From assembly GCA_028285145.1 (NCBI GenBank), contig JANQQC010000065.1, positions 1 through 64,000 on the forward strand: a stretch of DNA of 64,000 nucleotides, in the 5' to 3' direction. Below the pieces are notes generated by a model, which was not told the DNA's origin, ran no database searches, and saw only the letters and a program-made list of their open reading frames with translations. The translations under genes were made by a program, and so were the position numbers. Numbering within the stretch: position 1 is the stretch's first letter; each line of letters starts with the position of its first letter. Below, piece by piece: positions 49,223 to 58,200 of the stretch. Source of the DNA: Hyphomonadaceae bacterium. Its GTDB lineage: Bacteria > Pseudomonadota > Alphaproteobacteria > Caulobacterales > Hyphomonadaceae.

Positions 49223-50103
49223 TGCGTCGCGCAATCGTGGTTGTCGCTGTGGCAGCCATTCTATGGATGGGCCTGAAAGACTGGGCCTATCGCACCTTCT
49301 ACATGCAGAAAGACCCCATCGAGACCAGTGAACCTGTTTATGGGGCACTGGAAAACTGGGCGTTGCGACCTGTCGAGGCTCCCCCAGGCGCATGGGAATC
49401 GCCTTGGGGTGTAGATCTGTTTGTGCTGCCGCCAATTCGCCGTGCGCCCCATCCTCCGGGGGTGGTCAGCTTCGACCATGAGAGATCACGCGGCGAGACC
49501 GAAGCGTTCCTTGGACGGTTGTTGGATGTGCTTGGCGATGCGCCCGTTTACGCACCATATCTGCGGCATGGCTCGCCGGTCCATAAGGAAAGCGCGGACT
49601 TCGCGGAGATGACAGAAACCGATGCTGTAGCTGCATTCCGTTCCTATCTTGAGGAAGACAATCTTAAGCGTGGTTTCGTCCTGATCGCGCCGCCGTCCAT
49701 GACTGAACCGGTGCAGAGCGTTTTGGCGTCGTTTGCTGGCGATGATGATGTGCGACAGCGATTTGGCGGCGTGGTCTGGCTAGGACCTGAAACCGCAGGA
49801 CTGGAGGACCTGGAGTGCTCTGACGGGTTGGTCGGTCAGTGTTTGATCGAAGTACCGATGAAGTCAGGTGTTCCGTTCCTTCAGCGGCTGATGCCAAACC
49901 TGCCACGACCACGTCTGAAACATCACCTGACCGATCCCGAAGCAGCTCAGGTCAGTATCGCCAACCGTGTAGCGTTTCTATCGACGTGGCTGGATGAGAA
50001 CGCGCCCAAGCCCGCCGAACCCCTTGGCGGGCTTGAGGAGATGGAATCTGTCGATGTCGCGCCCATACGCCGCCCGGGCGACGACATCGGAAAAGGCAAC
50101 TAG
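49222..50103 (+). CDS. Membrane-anchored protein of unknown function
   Basis: A 293-residue protein not confidently recognised. An N-terminal hydrophobic segment (about 4-17) anchors it or acts as an uncleaved signal. The remainder is soluble and acidic, with VDLFVLPPIRRAPHPPGVVS and RGFVLIAPPSMTEPVQSVL. The latter resembles the strand-turn-helix around the nucleophile of alpha/beta-hydrolases (compare DUF3089), but no clear GxSxG is present. A Pro/Glu-rich tail ends the protein. It is coupled to DUF6285 by TGATG. Its stop forms CTAG with the opposing small gene. Confidence 0.7.
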   Translation: MRRAIVVVAVAAILWMGLKDWAYRTFYMQKDPIETSEPVYGALENWALRPVEAPPGAWESPWGVDLFVLPPIRRAPHPPGVVSFDHERSRGETEAFLGRLLDVLGDAPVYAPYLRHGSPVHKESADFAEMTETDAVAAFRSYLEEDNLKRGFVLIAPPSMTEPVQSVLASFAGDDDVRQRFGGVVWLGPETAGLEDLECSDGLVGQCLIEVPMKSGVPFLQRLMPNLPRPRLKHHLTDPEAAQVSIANRVAFLSTWLDENAPKPAEPLGGLEEMESVDVAPIRRPGDDIGKGN

Positions 50104-50285
50104 TTGAGCGGTCCGTTCTCAACACCCTTTTCGAGATAGGCGATAACGTCATCCCAGTGCTGGAGCGCGTCTGCATCGCCCAGCGCGGCGACCTCGGCGG
50201 CTCGCAACGTGGCGATAACGACGGCATCTTCTCCATATTGGGCGAAGAGTTGGGTCGCGGTGGTTCGAACGGCAGAGTCGGTCAT
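50100..50285 (-). CDS. Small hypothetical protein coupled to hldE
   Basis: A 61-residue helical soluble protein (QYGEDAVVIATLRAAEVAAL, DALQHWDDVIAYLEKG). The start overlaps the hldE stop as ATGA, so it is almost certainly translated. No membrane segment or known motif is seen. Similar short proteins occur in alphaproteobacteria, but I cannot name a family with confidence. Confidence 0.7.
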   Translation of the reverse strand: MTDSAVRTTATQLFAQYGEDAVVIATLRAAEVAALGDADALQHWDDVIAYLEKGVENGPLN

Positions 50286-51745
50286 GCGTCGCCTTTCGCA
50301 CGTTCGATGGCGGATGTCGTCGATTCACCCTGCACCAGCGGAACGATGTGGACGGCCCCTCCCCGCTGCAGCACGCTCCGCGCACCGACGATGTCTTCAA
50401 GCGCATAGTCTCCGCCTTTGACCAGCAGGTCAGGTTTGATTGCGTCGATGAGATTGGCTGGGGTGTCCTCTTCGAAGACAATTACGTCGTCCACGACGGA
50501 CAATGCTGAAAGAACGCGCGCCCTCGACGTTTCGCTGTTCACAGGTCGACTTGCCCCCTTGAGCCGACGAACAGACGCATCTGAGTTGAGCCCGACGATT
50601 AGTCGTCCGCAGCGTTCACGCGCTTCCTCCAGCACCTTGAGGTGCCCGGGATGAAGGATATCGAAGCAGCCATTGGTAAAGCCGATTGTCAGCCCGGCAT
50701 CGCGCCAGACGTCAATGCGCGCCTGCAGGGCGGTAAGCGGTGTGTGTCCGCTCCCCACACGTGCCATGCCCAATTTGAGCGACTCGTTCAGCTCGGCGGC
50801 CGTCACCGCAGCGGTTCCAGCTTTGCCAACAGCGATACCAGATGCTCGGATGGCGAGCGCGACCGCCTGCTCCAGTGTGCCGCCTACTGCCAGCCCGATC
50901 CCGAGCGCTGCAAGGCTCGTGTCGCCTGCGCCGGACACATCATAAACTTCCCGCGCTTCGCCCTGGACGTGAACGATCCGGCCGTTTTCATCCACATAAG
51001 ACATGCCTTTGGCGGCTCTTGTGGCGACAATGGCTTTGGCCATCGAGCCCTGCTTGGCAGCATTTAGGGCAGCGGCCGTTTCCTGATCTGAACCGCTGGG
51101 AAGCTCCGTTGCGGCTGCGAGTTCTGCAGCATTCGGTTTGATGAGTGCGACAGGGCCGTACTTGTTGAAGTCTCGTCCTTTCGGATCAACGATAACAGGG
51201 AGGTCAAACTCCGCTGCGACGCGTGTGACTACGTCCAGAATGCCCGGGGTGGCGACGCCTTTGGCATAATCCGAGAACAGGATCGCATCGGCGGATTTCG
51301 CTTCGTAAGTGAGAGAGTCGATGACCGCTTGCTCCGTGGCTCGATCAATGGCGGATGTCTCTTCGCTGTCTACGCGAAGCATCTGCTGCGATGTGGCGAC
51401 ATACCGTGTCTTCAAGGTCGTAGGACGGCCGCGCTCCGCGATCAGGTCGCCAGTGACGCCATCCATGTCACCTATTGCACGGACGAGACGGCGGGCCTCA
51501 TCATCATCACCAACGACGCCGATCAGTACGGCTTCAGCGTCGAGCGCCGCCACATTTCGCGCAACATTGCCTGCCCCGCCCGGCATCTCCGTGACGCGCG
51601 TCTGCCTGAAGACCGGAACCGGTGCCTCAGGTGAAATGCGGTCAACACTGCCGTAGACAAAGCGATCCAGCATCGTGTCGCCAACGCAAATGATCTTCTT
51701 CGTCGATGATGTGTCGATCAGGGCAGATAGGTTTTGCTCGGTCAC
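50282..51745 (-). CDS. hldE: Bifunctional heptose-7-phosphate kinase / heptose-1-phosphate adenylyltransferase
   Basis: Makes ADP-heptose for lipopolysaccharide inner core. The 487 residues have an N-terminal ribokinase-fold kinase (about 1-320; GDTMLDRFVYGSVDRISPEA, GGAGNVARNVAAL, DVSGAGDTSLAALG). A C-terminal nucleotidyltransferase follows (about 345-487; FTNGCFDILHPGHLKVLEEA, KGGDYALEDI). GTG at 51745 has an upstream GGGA; the longer in-frame reading covers the divergent photolyase promoter region and is rejected. Confidence 0.94.
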   Translation of the reverse strand: MTEQNLSALIDTSSTKKIICVGDTMLDRFVYGSVDRISPEAPVPVFRQTRVTEMPGGAGNVARNVAALDAEAVLIGVVGDDDEARRLVRAIGDMDGVTGDLIAERGRPTTLKTRYVATSQQMLRVDSEETSAIDRATEQAVIDSLTYEAKSADAILFSDYAKGVATPGILDVVTRVAAEFDLPVIVDPKGRDFNKYGPVALIKPNAAELAAATELPSGSDQETAAALNAAKQGSMAKAIVATRAAKGMSYVDENGRIVHVQGEAREVYDVSGAGDTSLAALGIGLAVGGTLEQAVALAIRASGIAVGKAGTAAVTAAELNESLKLGMARVGSGHTPLTALQARIDVWRDAGLTIGFTNGCFDILHPGHLKVLEEARERCGRLIVGLNSDASVRRLKGASRPVNSETSRARVLSALSVVDDVIVFEEDTPANLIDAIKPDLLVKGGDYALEDIVGARSVLQRGGAVHIVPLVQGESTTSAIERAKGDA

Positions 51746-51825
51746 GTCGATTTCCCAACAAGGTCTCGTCTGGTCGTATGATAGGCAGTTATCGCCGGTT
51801 AAGGCAGGCGAACGGCAATTCGTGT

Positions 51826-51855
51826 TGATCCACAATGCTTTGCGGCGCGTATCTA
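51826..51855 (+). promoter_or_regulatory. Candidate RpoE(ECF)-type promoter of the photolyase operon
   Basis: TGATCC (51826-51831) is followed by exactly 18 bases and then TATCTA (51850-51855), 31 bases before the photolyase start. The -35 and spacing equal those of the better candidate at 59446-59475; the -10 differs from TAAGA. It matches the -35 known for Rhodobacter RpoE promoters. The weaker -10 lowers confidence. Confidence 0.42.
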
Positions 51856-51886
51856 CAACAAACGCCGCATCAAGGGGACCCATCCG

Positions 51887-53347
51887 TTGCCGGATAGTGA
51901 ATCGACACCAGCACTGGTCTGGTTCCGAAATGATTTAAGGCTGGAGGATAACCCCGCGCTGAATGCTGCGGTGAATACCGGGCGACCAGTTCTTTGCCTC
52001 TATATCCTCGAACAAGACAGTGATCTTCGAGATCGCGGCGGCGCATCCAGATGGTGGCTGCACAAGTCACTCGAGTCGCTTTCGGCGGATATCGAAAGCG
52101 CCGGCGGTCGCCTGATCCTGCGTGCAGGGGATGCTCAGAAGGCTTTGATTGCTGCCGTTGAGGATACCGAGGCGGACGCCGTTTTCTGGAACCGCCGATA
52201 CGGCGCGGCGGAGCGCGAAGTCGACTCGGCGATAAAGAGTGCATTGAAGGACAAAGGCCTGAGAGCTGAGAGCTTCAACGGATCTCTACTCACAGAGCCA
52301 TGGACGATCGAGACCCAATCTGGCGGTCATTACCGTGTTTTCTCTCCATACTGGAGGGCGGTTCAGGCCTGCTACAGCGCGCCGTCACCCGCAAAGAAAC
52401 CCAAGGAATTGGCGAAACTGGACGTGGCGTCAGACGACCTGGCTGATTGGGAGCTGCTCCCGACATCACCAAACTGGGCCGATGGTTTCGAGGATGTCTG
52501 GGCACCCGGCGAAGCCGGAGCGCAAGAGCGCCTGAAGTCTTTTCTCGAAAGCCCGGTCAACCAATACAAGATTGATCGGAACCGACCAGATCTGAAGAAC
52601 GGTACATCCGGCCTTTCACCGCACCTGCATTTTGGGGAAATCGGCCCGGCGCAGATCTGGCGCGCGACCCAATCTCGGATCGACTCCGGCGAGGTCAATG
52701 AGAAGTCGGCTCGCGTATTCCTCTCCGAAATAGGCTGGCGAGAGTTCTCCTACGTCCAACTGTTTCAGAATCCCGATTTGGCGACCGAGAACTACAACGA
52801 CGACTTCGACAATATGCCATGGCGCGACGACGAGGATGGATATGTCGCTTGGACAAAGGGGCGTACCGGATATCCCATAGTTGATGCGGGCATGCGCCAG
52901 CTCTGGCACACGGGCTGGATGCATAATCGTGTCCGGATGATTGTTGCGTCCTTCCTGACAAAGCATCTGCTGGTGCACTGGCAACGTGGAGAAGACTGGT
53001 TCTGGGACACCCTTGTGGACGCCGATCCGGCGTCTAACAGCGCAAGCTGGCAATGGACAGCCGGTTCCGGTGCCGATGCGGCCCCCTATTTCCGTGTTTT
53101 CAATCCGATCACGCAGGGCCAGAAGTTTGACGAGACCGGCGATTACGTCCGCCAATGGGTCCCAGAGCTCGCAGATCTTCCGACCAAACACATTCATGCC
53201 CCGTGGGAGGCGTATGATGACCTGCTCTCAAAGGCCGGCGTGACGCTTGGCGAGACGTACCCTTATCCGATCATCGAACACAAAAAGGGGCGAGAGCGCG
53301 CGCTCGACGCCTATGAAACCCTTAAGAATCAGCGGGACGCAGCATGA
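51887..53347 (+). CDS. phrB: Deoxyribodipyrimidine photolyase (CPD class I/cryptochrome family)
   Basis: Light-driven repair of cyclobutane pyrimidine dimers. The 486 residues have the antenna Rossmann domain (about 8-135; LVWFRNDLRLEDNPALNAAV) and the FAD-binding helical domain (about 195-480). The latter includes LSPHLHFGEIGPAQIW, GRTGYPIVDAGMRQLWHTGW, MHNRVRMIVASFLTKHLL and DADPASNSASWQWTAGSG. The start is TTG with GGGGA upstream; no ATG fits. It heads an overlapping operon with an FAD oxidoreductase, DUF1365 and Cfa genes. Rhodobacter photolyase is a known member of the singlet-oxygen RpoE regulon. Confidence 0.95.
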   Translation: MPDSESTPALVWFRNDLRLEDNPALNAAVNTGRPVLCLYILEQDSDLRDRGGASRWWLHKSLESLSADIESAGGRLILRAGDAQKALIAAVEDTEADAVFWNRRYGAAEREVDSAIKSALKDKGLRAESFNGSLLTEPWTIETQSGGHYRVFSPYWRAVQACYSAPSPAKKPKELAKLDVASDDLADWELLPTSPNWADGFEDVWAPGEAGAQERLKSFLESPVNQYKIDRNRPDLKNGTSGLSPHLHFGEIGPAQIWRATQSRIDSGEVNEKSARVFLSEIGWREFSYVQLFQNPDLATENYNDDFDNMPWRDDEDGYVAWTKGRTGYPIVDAGMRQLWHTGWMHNRVRMIVASFLTKHLLVHWQRGEDWFWDTLVDADPASNSASWQWTAGSGADAAPYFRVFNPITQGQKFDETGDYVRQWVPELADLPTKHIHAPWEAYDDLLSKAGVTLGETYPYPIIEHKKGRERALDAYETLKNQRDAA

Positions 53348-54666
53348 AGAGAATAGCCATTGTTGGATCTGGTATCTCGGGACTGAGCGCCGCGTGGGCG
53401 CTGAAGGATACCGCCGACGTTACCCTGTTTGAGAAGCGCGAACGCATTGGTGGCCACTCCAACACCAAGACCATCGATTATCCGGGTGTCGGTCCAATCA
53501 ACGTCGATGTCGGATTCATTGTCTATAATGCTCACAATTATCCGAACCTGATCGCGCTCTTCGACGCACTGAATGTAGAGACACAGCCGAGCGATATGAG
53601 TTTCGCCGTGTCGGACCCCGACGGTTATGAGTGGGCCTCAACGCTAAAGGGGTTCTTCGCCCAGAAACGCAATCTTCTAAGCCCTAGTTTTCATCGGTTC
53701 TGGCAAACCATTCTGCGTTTCAATGATGTCGCGCGAGAGGAACTCGACGCCGGCACTGTCGGGGAGGTATCTCTAGGAGCGTGGCTGGACCGGCATGGTT
53801 TCGATGAAACGTTTCGCCGAAACTATATTCTCCCGATGGGGGCGGCGATCTGGTCAACGCCGGAAGATCGCCTCCTCGACTACCCCGCCCTCAGCTTCTT
53901 CAAGTTCTTTGAAAACCATCGCTTGATGCATAAGGAACGGCCGAAATGGCGGACTGTAAAGAACGGTAGTCAGTCCTATGTGGCCGCGCTGAAAGCCGAC
54001 CTGCGAGACAGGCTCAAATCAGGCATGGGCGTGGAAACAGTCTCCAGATTTGGCGACAAGGTGCGTCTGACGTTCGAAACCGGAAAGCATGAGGTCTTCG
54101 ACGATGTGGTGCTGGCCGTGCACTCAGATCAGGCCGCCGCAATGCTTGACGATAGTTTTTCAGATCGAAAGTTCGCGCTCGGCTCCGCGCAGTACCGGCC
54201 CAATCAGATCTATCTCCACCGCGATCCCGCATTGATGCCGCGCAAGAAGGCGGCGTGGGCTTCATGGAATGTTCTGAAACAGGAAAGCGGAGATATCTGT
54301 CTGTCGTACTGGATGAACAAGCTGCAGTCGATTGATGACCGGGCACCGCTCTTCGTGACGTTGAACCCGGACAACCCGCCTGCTGACGAACTGACCTTTA
54401 GCTCTTTCGTTTTTGATCACCCGCAGTTTGACGGCGCGGCCGAAGCAGCCGTGCGAACGCTAAAGCGCGTACAGGGCGAAGACGGCCTCTGGTTAGCCGG
54501 GGCCTGGATGGGGAGCGGCTTCCATGAAGATGGTTTGAAGTCGGGACTATCGGCAGCGCTGTCGCTCGGTGGTGCAGTGCCATGGACACCGCAAGGGATC
54601 GAGTTGGTCACTCCAAAAGGCCGCGAGATCGAAGTCGGTGTCGTACAGGCGCAGGCGACCAGCTAA
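53344..54666 (+). CDS. FAD-dependent amine-oxidase-like oxidoreductase
   Basis: A 440-residue flavoprotein with the N-terminal dinucleotide fold IAIVGSGISGLSAAWAL, GGHSNTKTIDYPGVGPINVD and the C-terminal FAD contact LWLAGAWMGSGFHEDGLKSG. In proteobacteria this type sits next to DUF1365 and Cfa-like genes. It may act on membrane fatty acyl chains; the Rhodobacter furan-fatty-acid pathway uses the proteins UfaM, UfaD and UfaO, and a desaturase-like role here is only an inference. ATG overlaps the photolyase stop as ATGA. Confidence 0.88.
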   Translation: MKRIAIVGSGISGLSAAWALKDTADVTLFEKRERIGGHSNTKTIDYPGVGPINVDVGFIVYNAHNYPNLIALFDALNVETQPSDMSFAVSDPDGYEWASTLKGFFAQKRNLLSPSFHRFWQTILRFNDVAREELDAGTVGEVSLGAWLDRHGFDETFRRNYILPMGAAIWSTPEDRLLDYPALSFFKFFENHRLMHKERPKWRTVKNGSQSYVAALKADLRDRLKSGMGVETVSRFGDKVRLTFETGKHEVFDDVVLAVHSDQAAAMLDDSFSDRKFALGSAQYRPNQIYLHRDPALMPRKKAAWASWNVLKQESGDICLSYWMNKLQSIDDRAPLFVTLNPDNPPADELTFSSFVFDHPQFDGAAEAAVRTLKRVQGEDGLWLAGAWMGSGFHEDGLKSGLSAALSLGGAVPWTPQGIELVTPKGREIEVGVVQAQATS

Positions 54667-55457
54667 TGCGCGAAGCGCCCCTCACCCTTCTCACCGGCGA
54701 AACCACGCATAAGCGGTTCGTGCCATTCGAGCAGCGCTTTAGATACAAGCTCTTCATGATCGATATCGACATCGATCGGTTAGACGATGCTCACCAAGTA
54801 TCCCCGTTCTTCTCTGTGAACCGTCCGGGCGTGTTCTCGTTCTCCGAGAAAGATCATGGCTCCCGCGGGGCATGCTCCCTGCGCGAATGGGCCGACGCGA
54901 AATTCAGGGAAGCCGGCGTGGAACTCGCTGGTGGCGCAGTCCGTCTCACCACGTTCCCGCGCCATCTCTTTTACAAGTTCGCACCCATCTCGCTCTGGTT
55001 CGGCTACGACGCGGACGGCGATGTGAAGGGCGTCATCTACGAGGTGAACAACACGTTTGGCGAGACGCACTGTTACGTTGCTGCGACGGCTTCAGACTCC
55101 GTCAGCCTTCATGAAGCGGACAAGGTTTTCCACGTCTCACCCTTCTTTGACATCTCTGGCCAGTATCGCTTCACGCTCCGCCCACCGGAGAAAGGCGTCA
55201 ATCTCATCGTTGATAGCGTGGGCAGTGAAACGCGAACCCATATGGCGACCATTCAGACGCGCAGAATGCCTGCAACCAGTGCTAATCTTCTGAAAACAGC
55301 GGTATCTCGGCCTTTATCCTCCATTGGCGTGACTTTGGGAATTCACTGGGAGGCGCTAAAGTTGTGGTTGAAGGGCGCGAAATATCACTCAAAACCGACG
55401 CCGCCATCGAGAGAGGCGACTGTGGCAATGGGCAAGACCAAGGAACCAGCGGCATGA
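54666..55457 (+). CDS. DUF1365 family protein
   Basis: A 263-residue protein with the family features GETTHKRFVPFEQRFRYKLF near the N-terminus, RLTTFPRHLFYKFAPISLWF, VNNTFGETHCYV and VFHVSPFFDISGQYRF. The function is unknown, but it consistently accompanies the FAD oxidoreductase and cyclopropane synthase-like genes, pointing to lipid modification. The start overlaps the previous stop (TAATG) and its own stop overlaps cfa (ATGA). A longer in-frame reading from 54582 would overlap the oxidoreductase gene and is rejected. Confidence 0.9.
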   Translation: MREAPLTLLTGETTHKRFVPFEQRFRYKLFMIDIDIDRLDDAHQVSPFFSVNRPGVFSFSEKDHGSRGACSLREWADAKFREAGVELAGGAVRLTTFPRHLFYKFAPISLWFGYDADGDVKGVIYEVNNTFGETHCYVAATASDSVSLHEADKVFHVSPFFDISGQYRFTLRPPEKGVNLIVDSVGSETRTHMATIQTRRMPATSANLLKTAVSRPLSSIGVTLGIHWEALKLWLKGAKYHSKPTPPSREATVAMGKTKEPAA

Positions 55458-56674
55458 CCACTATCAAAGCGACTGCCAAGACAATCCGCCAGCTGGACGA
55501 TGTTCCCGCGAGCTTCAAACTGGCTGCGCTCGCCCTACTGCGCGCGCGCCGAGGATCGCTGGAAGTGACGTTGCCGGATCAGCGCGTGATCCTGTTCGAC
55601 CACGGCATCGACGGCCCGCATGCAAAGGTGACATTCCTCGACTATGCCGTGGCGAAGCGCGCCATGGCCGGGGGCGATGTCGGCTTTGCTGAGTCCTACA
55701 TGGATGGCGAGTGGGAGACACCGGACCTCACCAATGTCCTCCGGTTCTTCTCTGCAAACTTCGAAGCAGCCGGTCAACTAGCGGTTGGTGGAGCCGTCGT
55801 TCGGGCCGTAAACCTTCTGCGCCACATGTTCAATCGGAACAGCAAAAGCGGCGCGCGGCGAAACATCACTGCACACTACGATCTTGGAAACGAATTCTAT
55901 GGTCTTTGGCTGGACCCGAGCATGACCTATTCATCGGCTCGGTTTGACAGCCCGAACCAGTCGCTTGAGCAAGGTCAGCACACCAAGTATGCGAGCATCT
56001 GCGATGGTCTGTCAGCGGGACCGGACAGCAACCTCCTTGAGATCGGATGCGGCTGGGGCGGTTTTGCAGAGTATGCCGCAAAAGAGCGAGGGTCCAAGGT
56101 AACCTGCCTGACGATTTCGCCCTCTCAGCGAGAGTACGCCCAGAAGAGAATGTTTGATCGGGGCCTGAATGATCGCGTCGAAATCCGACTTGAGGACTAC
56201 CGCGATCATACCGGATCCTATGACGGCGTTGCCTCGATTGAGATGTTTGAAGCCGTCGGAGAGCGCTACTGGCCGAGCTATTTTGCCAAAGTTGCAGAGG
56301 TTTTGAAGGATGGCGGACGCGCGGCGCTGCAGATCATCACAATCGACGACAAGCTGTTCCCTCGCTATCGCAAGCGCGCCGATTTCATCCAGCGCTACAT
56401 TTTTCCAGGCGGTATGCTACCAAGCGAAGCGGTGCTGAAGGATAAGGTCGCAACGGCCGGCCTGCGCTATGACGGCGCAAGCCTCTTCGGTCAGGATTAT
56501 GCGCGTACATGCGCAGAGTGGCGGCGGTCATTCAATGATGCGTGGGACCGTGTTGAAGGCCTCGGCTTCGACTTTGCGTTCAAGCAGATGTGGAACTTCT
56601 ATCTCAGCTATTGCGAAGCCGGGTTCCTCGATGGGCGCATCAATGTCGGCCAGTTCCAGTTGGCAAAGGCCTAG
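55454..56674 (+). CDS. cfa: Cyclopropane-fatty-acyl-phospholipid synthase family methyltransferase
   Basis: SAM-dependent enzyme modifying unsaturated acyl chains in membrane phospholipids. The 406 residues include an N-terminal lipid-associated domain (about 1-120; GGDVGFAESYMDGEWETPDL) and the catalytic fold. Key motifs are NITAHYDLGNEFYGLWLD, MTYSSARF, LLEIGCGWGGFAEYAA (SAM loop) and SIEMFEAVGERYWPSYF. Family members either close a cyclopropane ring or only add a methyl group (UfaM-type); the sequence alone does not tell which. Rhodobacter cfaA is in the singlet-oxygen regulon. The stop is shared as CTAG with the opposing photolyase. Confidence 0.93.
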   Translation: MTTIKATAKTIRQLDDVPASFKLAALALLRARRGSLEVTLPDQRVILFDHGIDGPHAKVTFLDYAVAKRAMAGGDVGFAESYMDGEWETPDLTNVLRFFSANFEAAGQLAVGGAVVRAVNLLRHMFNRNSKSGARRNITAHYDLGNEFYGLWLDPSMTYSSARFDSPNQSLEQGQHTKYASICDGLSAGPDSNLLEIGCGWGGFAEYAAKERGSKVTCLTISPSQREYAQKRMFDRGLNDRVEIRLEDYRDHTGSYDGVASIEMFEAVGERYWPSYFAKVAEVLKDGGRAALQIITIDDKLFPRYRKRADFIQRYIFPGGMLPSEAVLKDKVATAGLRYDGASLFGQDYARTCAEWRRSFNDAWDRVEGLGFDFAFKQMWNFYLSYCEAGFLDGRINVGQFQLAKA

Positions 56675-58200
56675 ATCCCTATCGACTTGAGGTAGCCCTC
56701 AGCGTTTTCCTTGATCGCCTCGAGCTCTTCGTCGCTCTTCTTCTCCAGATTGGCATAAATCAGGCCCATGCGTCCATTAGAGCGTAGCTGGTCCGCGTTG
56801 CGGGCAATGAAGTCCCAGTAGAGATAGTTGAACGGGCATGCACCCTCGCCGGTCTTCTTGCGTACGTCATAAGCGCAGTTCGAGCAGTAATCGGACATCC
56901 GATTGATGTAAGCTCCGCTGGAGGCATAAGGCTTGGAGGCCACGACGCCGCCATCGGCATAGATGGCCATTCCATGCGTGTTTGGCAGCTCGACCCACTC
57001 ATAGGCATCGGCATAAACGGCCATGTACCATTCGTTTACGTGGTCTGGATGTATGCCGGCGATCAGGGCGAAATTGCCGGTGATCATCAATCTCTGAATG
57101 TGGTGGGCGTAAGCGTTTTCCTTGGTCTGCCGAACGGCCTGAGAGAGGCAGGTCATGTCAGTGTCGCCCGTCCAGTAGAAGTCCGGCAGGTCGCGAGACG
57201 CGTTGAGCGCATTCATGTCTTTATAGTCAGGCATTTTGAGCCAGTAGACGCCGCGGACATACTCTCGCCAGCCGATGATCTGCCGAATGAAACCTTCTAC
57301 CGCATTCAGTGGCGCGCGATCATTCTTCCACTCTTCCTCCGCGCGCTCGCACAGGTCGAGTGGCTCTAGCAGACCGCAATTGAGGTACATCGACAGGATA
57401 GAGTGCCACATCCACGGCTCATCCATGGCCATGGCGTCCTGATAGTCTCCAAAGCCCGGAAGGATGTTCTCCATGAAGTGATCCCGGGCTTCCTCTGCCC
57501 CCGCGCGTTTCGTGGCGAACGAAAAAGAGTCCAGATCACCGAAATGATTGTCGAACCGCTCGGCGACATCTTCGATGGCTCCCTTGTCGATTTCGTCGGG
57601 ACTGGTGAACCACCGCGCGGGTGTCGATTTCGATTTAGGGAGCTTTTTCCGGTTGTCCTGATCGTAGTTCCATTCGCCGCCCGCAGGATCGTCCCCTTCC
57701 ATGAGGAGCCCGGTCTTGCGGCGCATCTCGCGATAGAAGTACTCCATACGGAGTTCCTTCCGCCCGTCAGCCCATTCGCGGAATGTCTCTTCTGAACATA
57801 GGAAGCGGTTGTCATCCCGAAGCTCGACGTCGCAACCGAACGCATCGCTCCAGGTCTGCATGTCCTCCAGCAGCCGCCATTCACCGGGCTTCGTGACAAC
57901 GACGCGGTCAATGTCGGAGTTGTCAGACAGGTATGCTCGCACAACGGCTTTCAGGCTATCGGCGTCCATATCGTCGCTGATCTTCCGATAGCGAACACTA
58001 TATCCTTCACCTCGCAGCGCCTCAGCGTGTTGGCGCATGGCGGCAAAGAGAAATGCAATCTTCTTCTTGTGATGCCGGACGTATGTTGCCTCGTCATGGA
58101 CCTCCGCCATGACGATCAGATCATTGTCCTTGTCGGCATCCGACAGGCTGGAGATATTCAGTGACAGCTGGTCTCCAAGGACCAGTCGGATCGTGGCCAT
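56671..58200 (-). CDS. Iron-sulfur bacterial cryptochrome/(6-4) photolyase
   Basis: Photolyase-related flavoprotein of the FeS-BCP group, whose Agrobacterium member PhrB repairs (6-4) photoproducts. The 509 residues have the N-terminal LVLGDQLSLNISSL and the FAD domain. The [4Fe-4S] cysteines appear in YCSNCAY and GACPF (Cys439, Cys442, Cys455, spaced as in Agrobacterium PhrB), plus an upstream Cys in DTDMTCLSQAV. The length fits the family. The ATG follows the DUF6134 stop immediately, so it is the last gene of the cupin-DUF6134-photolyase operon. It complements the CPD photolyase encoded on the other strand. Confidence 0.95.
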   Translation of the reverse strand: MATIRLVLGDQLSLNISSLSDADKDNDLIVMAEVHDEATYVRHHKKKIAFLFAAMRQHAEALRGEGYSVRYRKISDDMDADSLKAVVRAYLSDNSDIDRVVVTKPGEWRLLEDMQTWSDAFGCDVELRDDNRFLCSEETFREWADGRKELRMEYFYREMRRKTGLLMEGDDPAGGEWNYDQDNRKKLPKSKSTPARWFTSPDEIDKGAIEDVAERFDNHFGDLDSFSFATKRAGAEEARDHFMENILPGFGDYQDAMAMDEPWMWHSILSMYLNCGLLEPLDLCERAEEEWKNDRAPLNAVEGFIRQIIGWREYVRGVYWLKMPDYKDMNALNASRDLPDFYWTGDTDMTCLSQAVRQTKENAYAHHIQRLMITGNFALIAGIHPDHVNEWYMAVYADAYEWVELPNTHGMAIYADGGVVASKPYASSGAYINRMSDYCSNCAYDVRKKTGEGACPFNYLYWDFIARNADQLRSNGRMGLIYANLEKKSDEELEAIKENAEGYLKSIGI

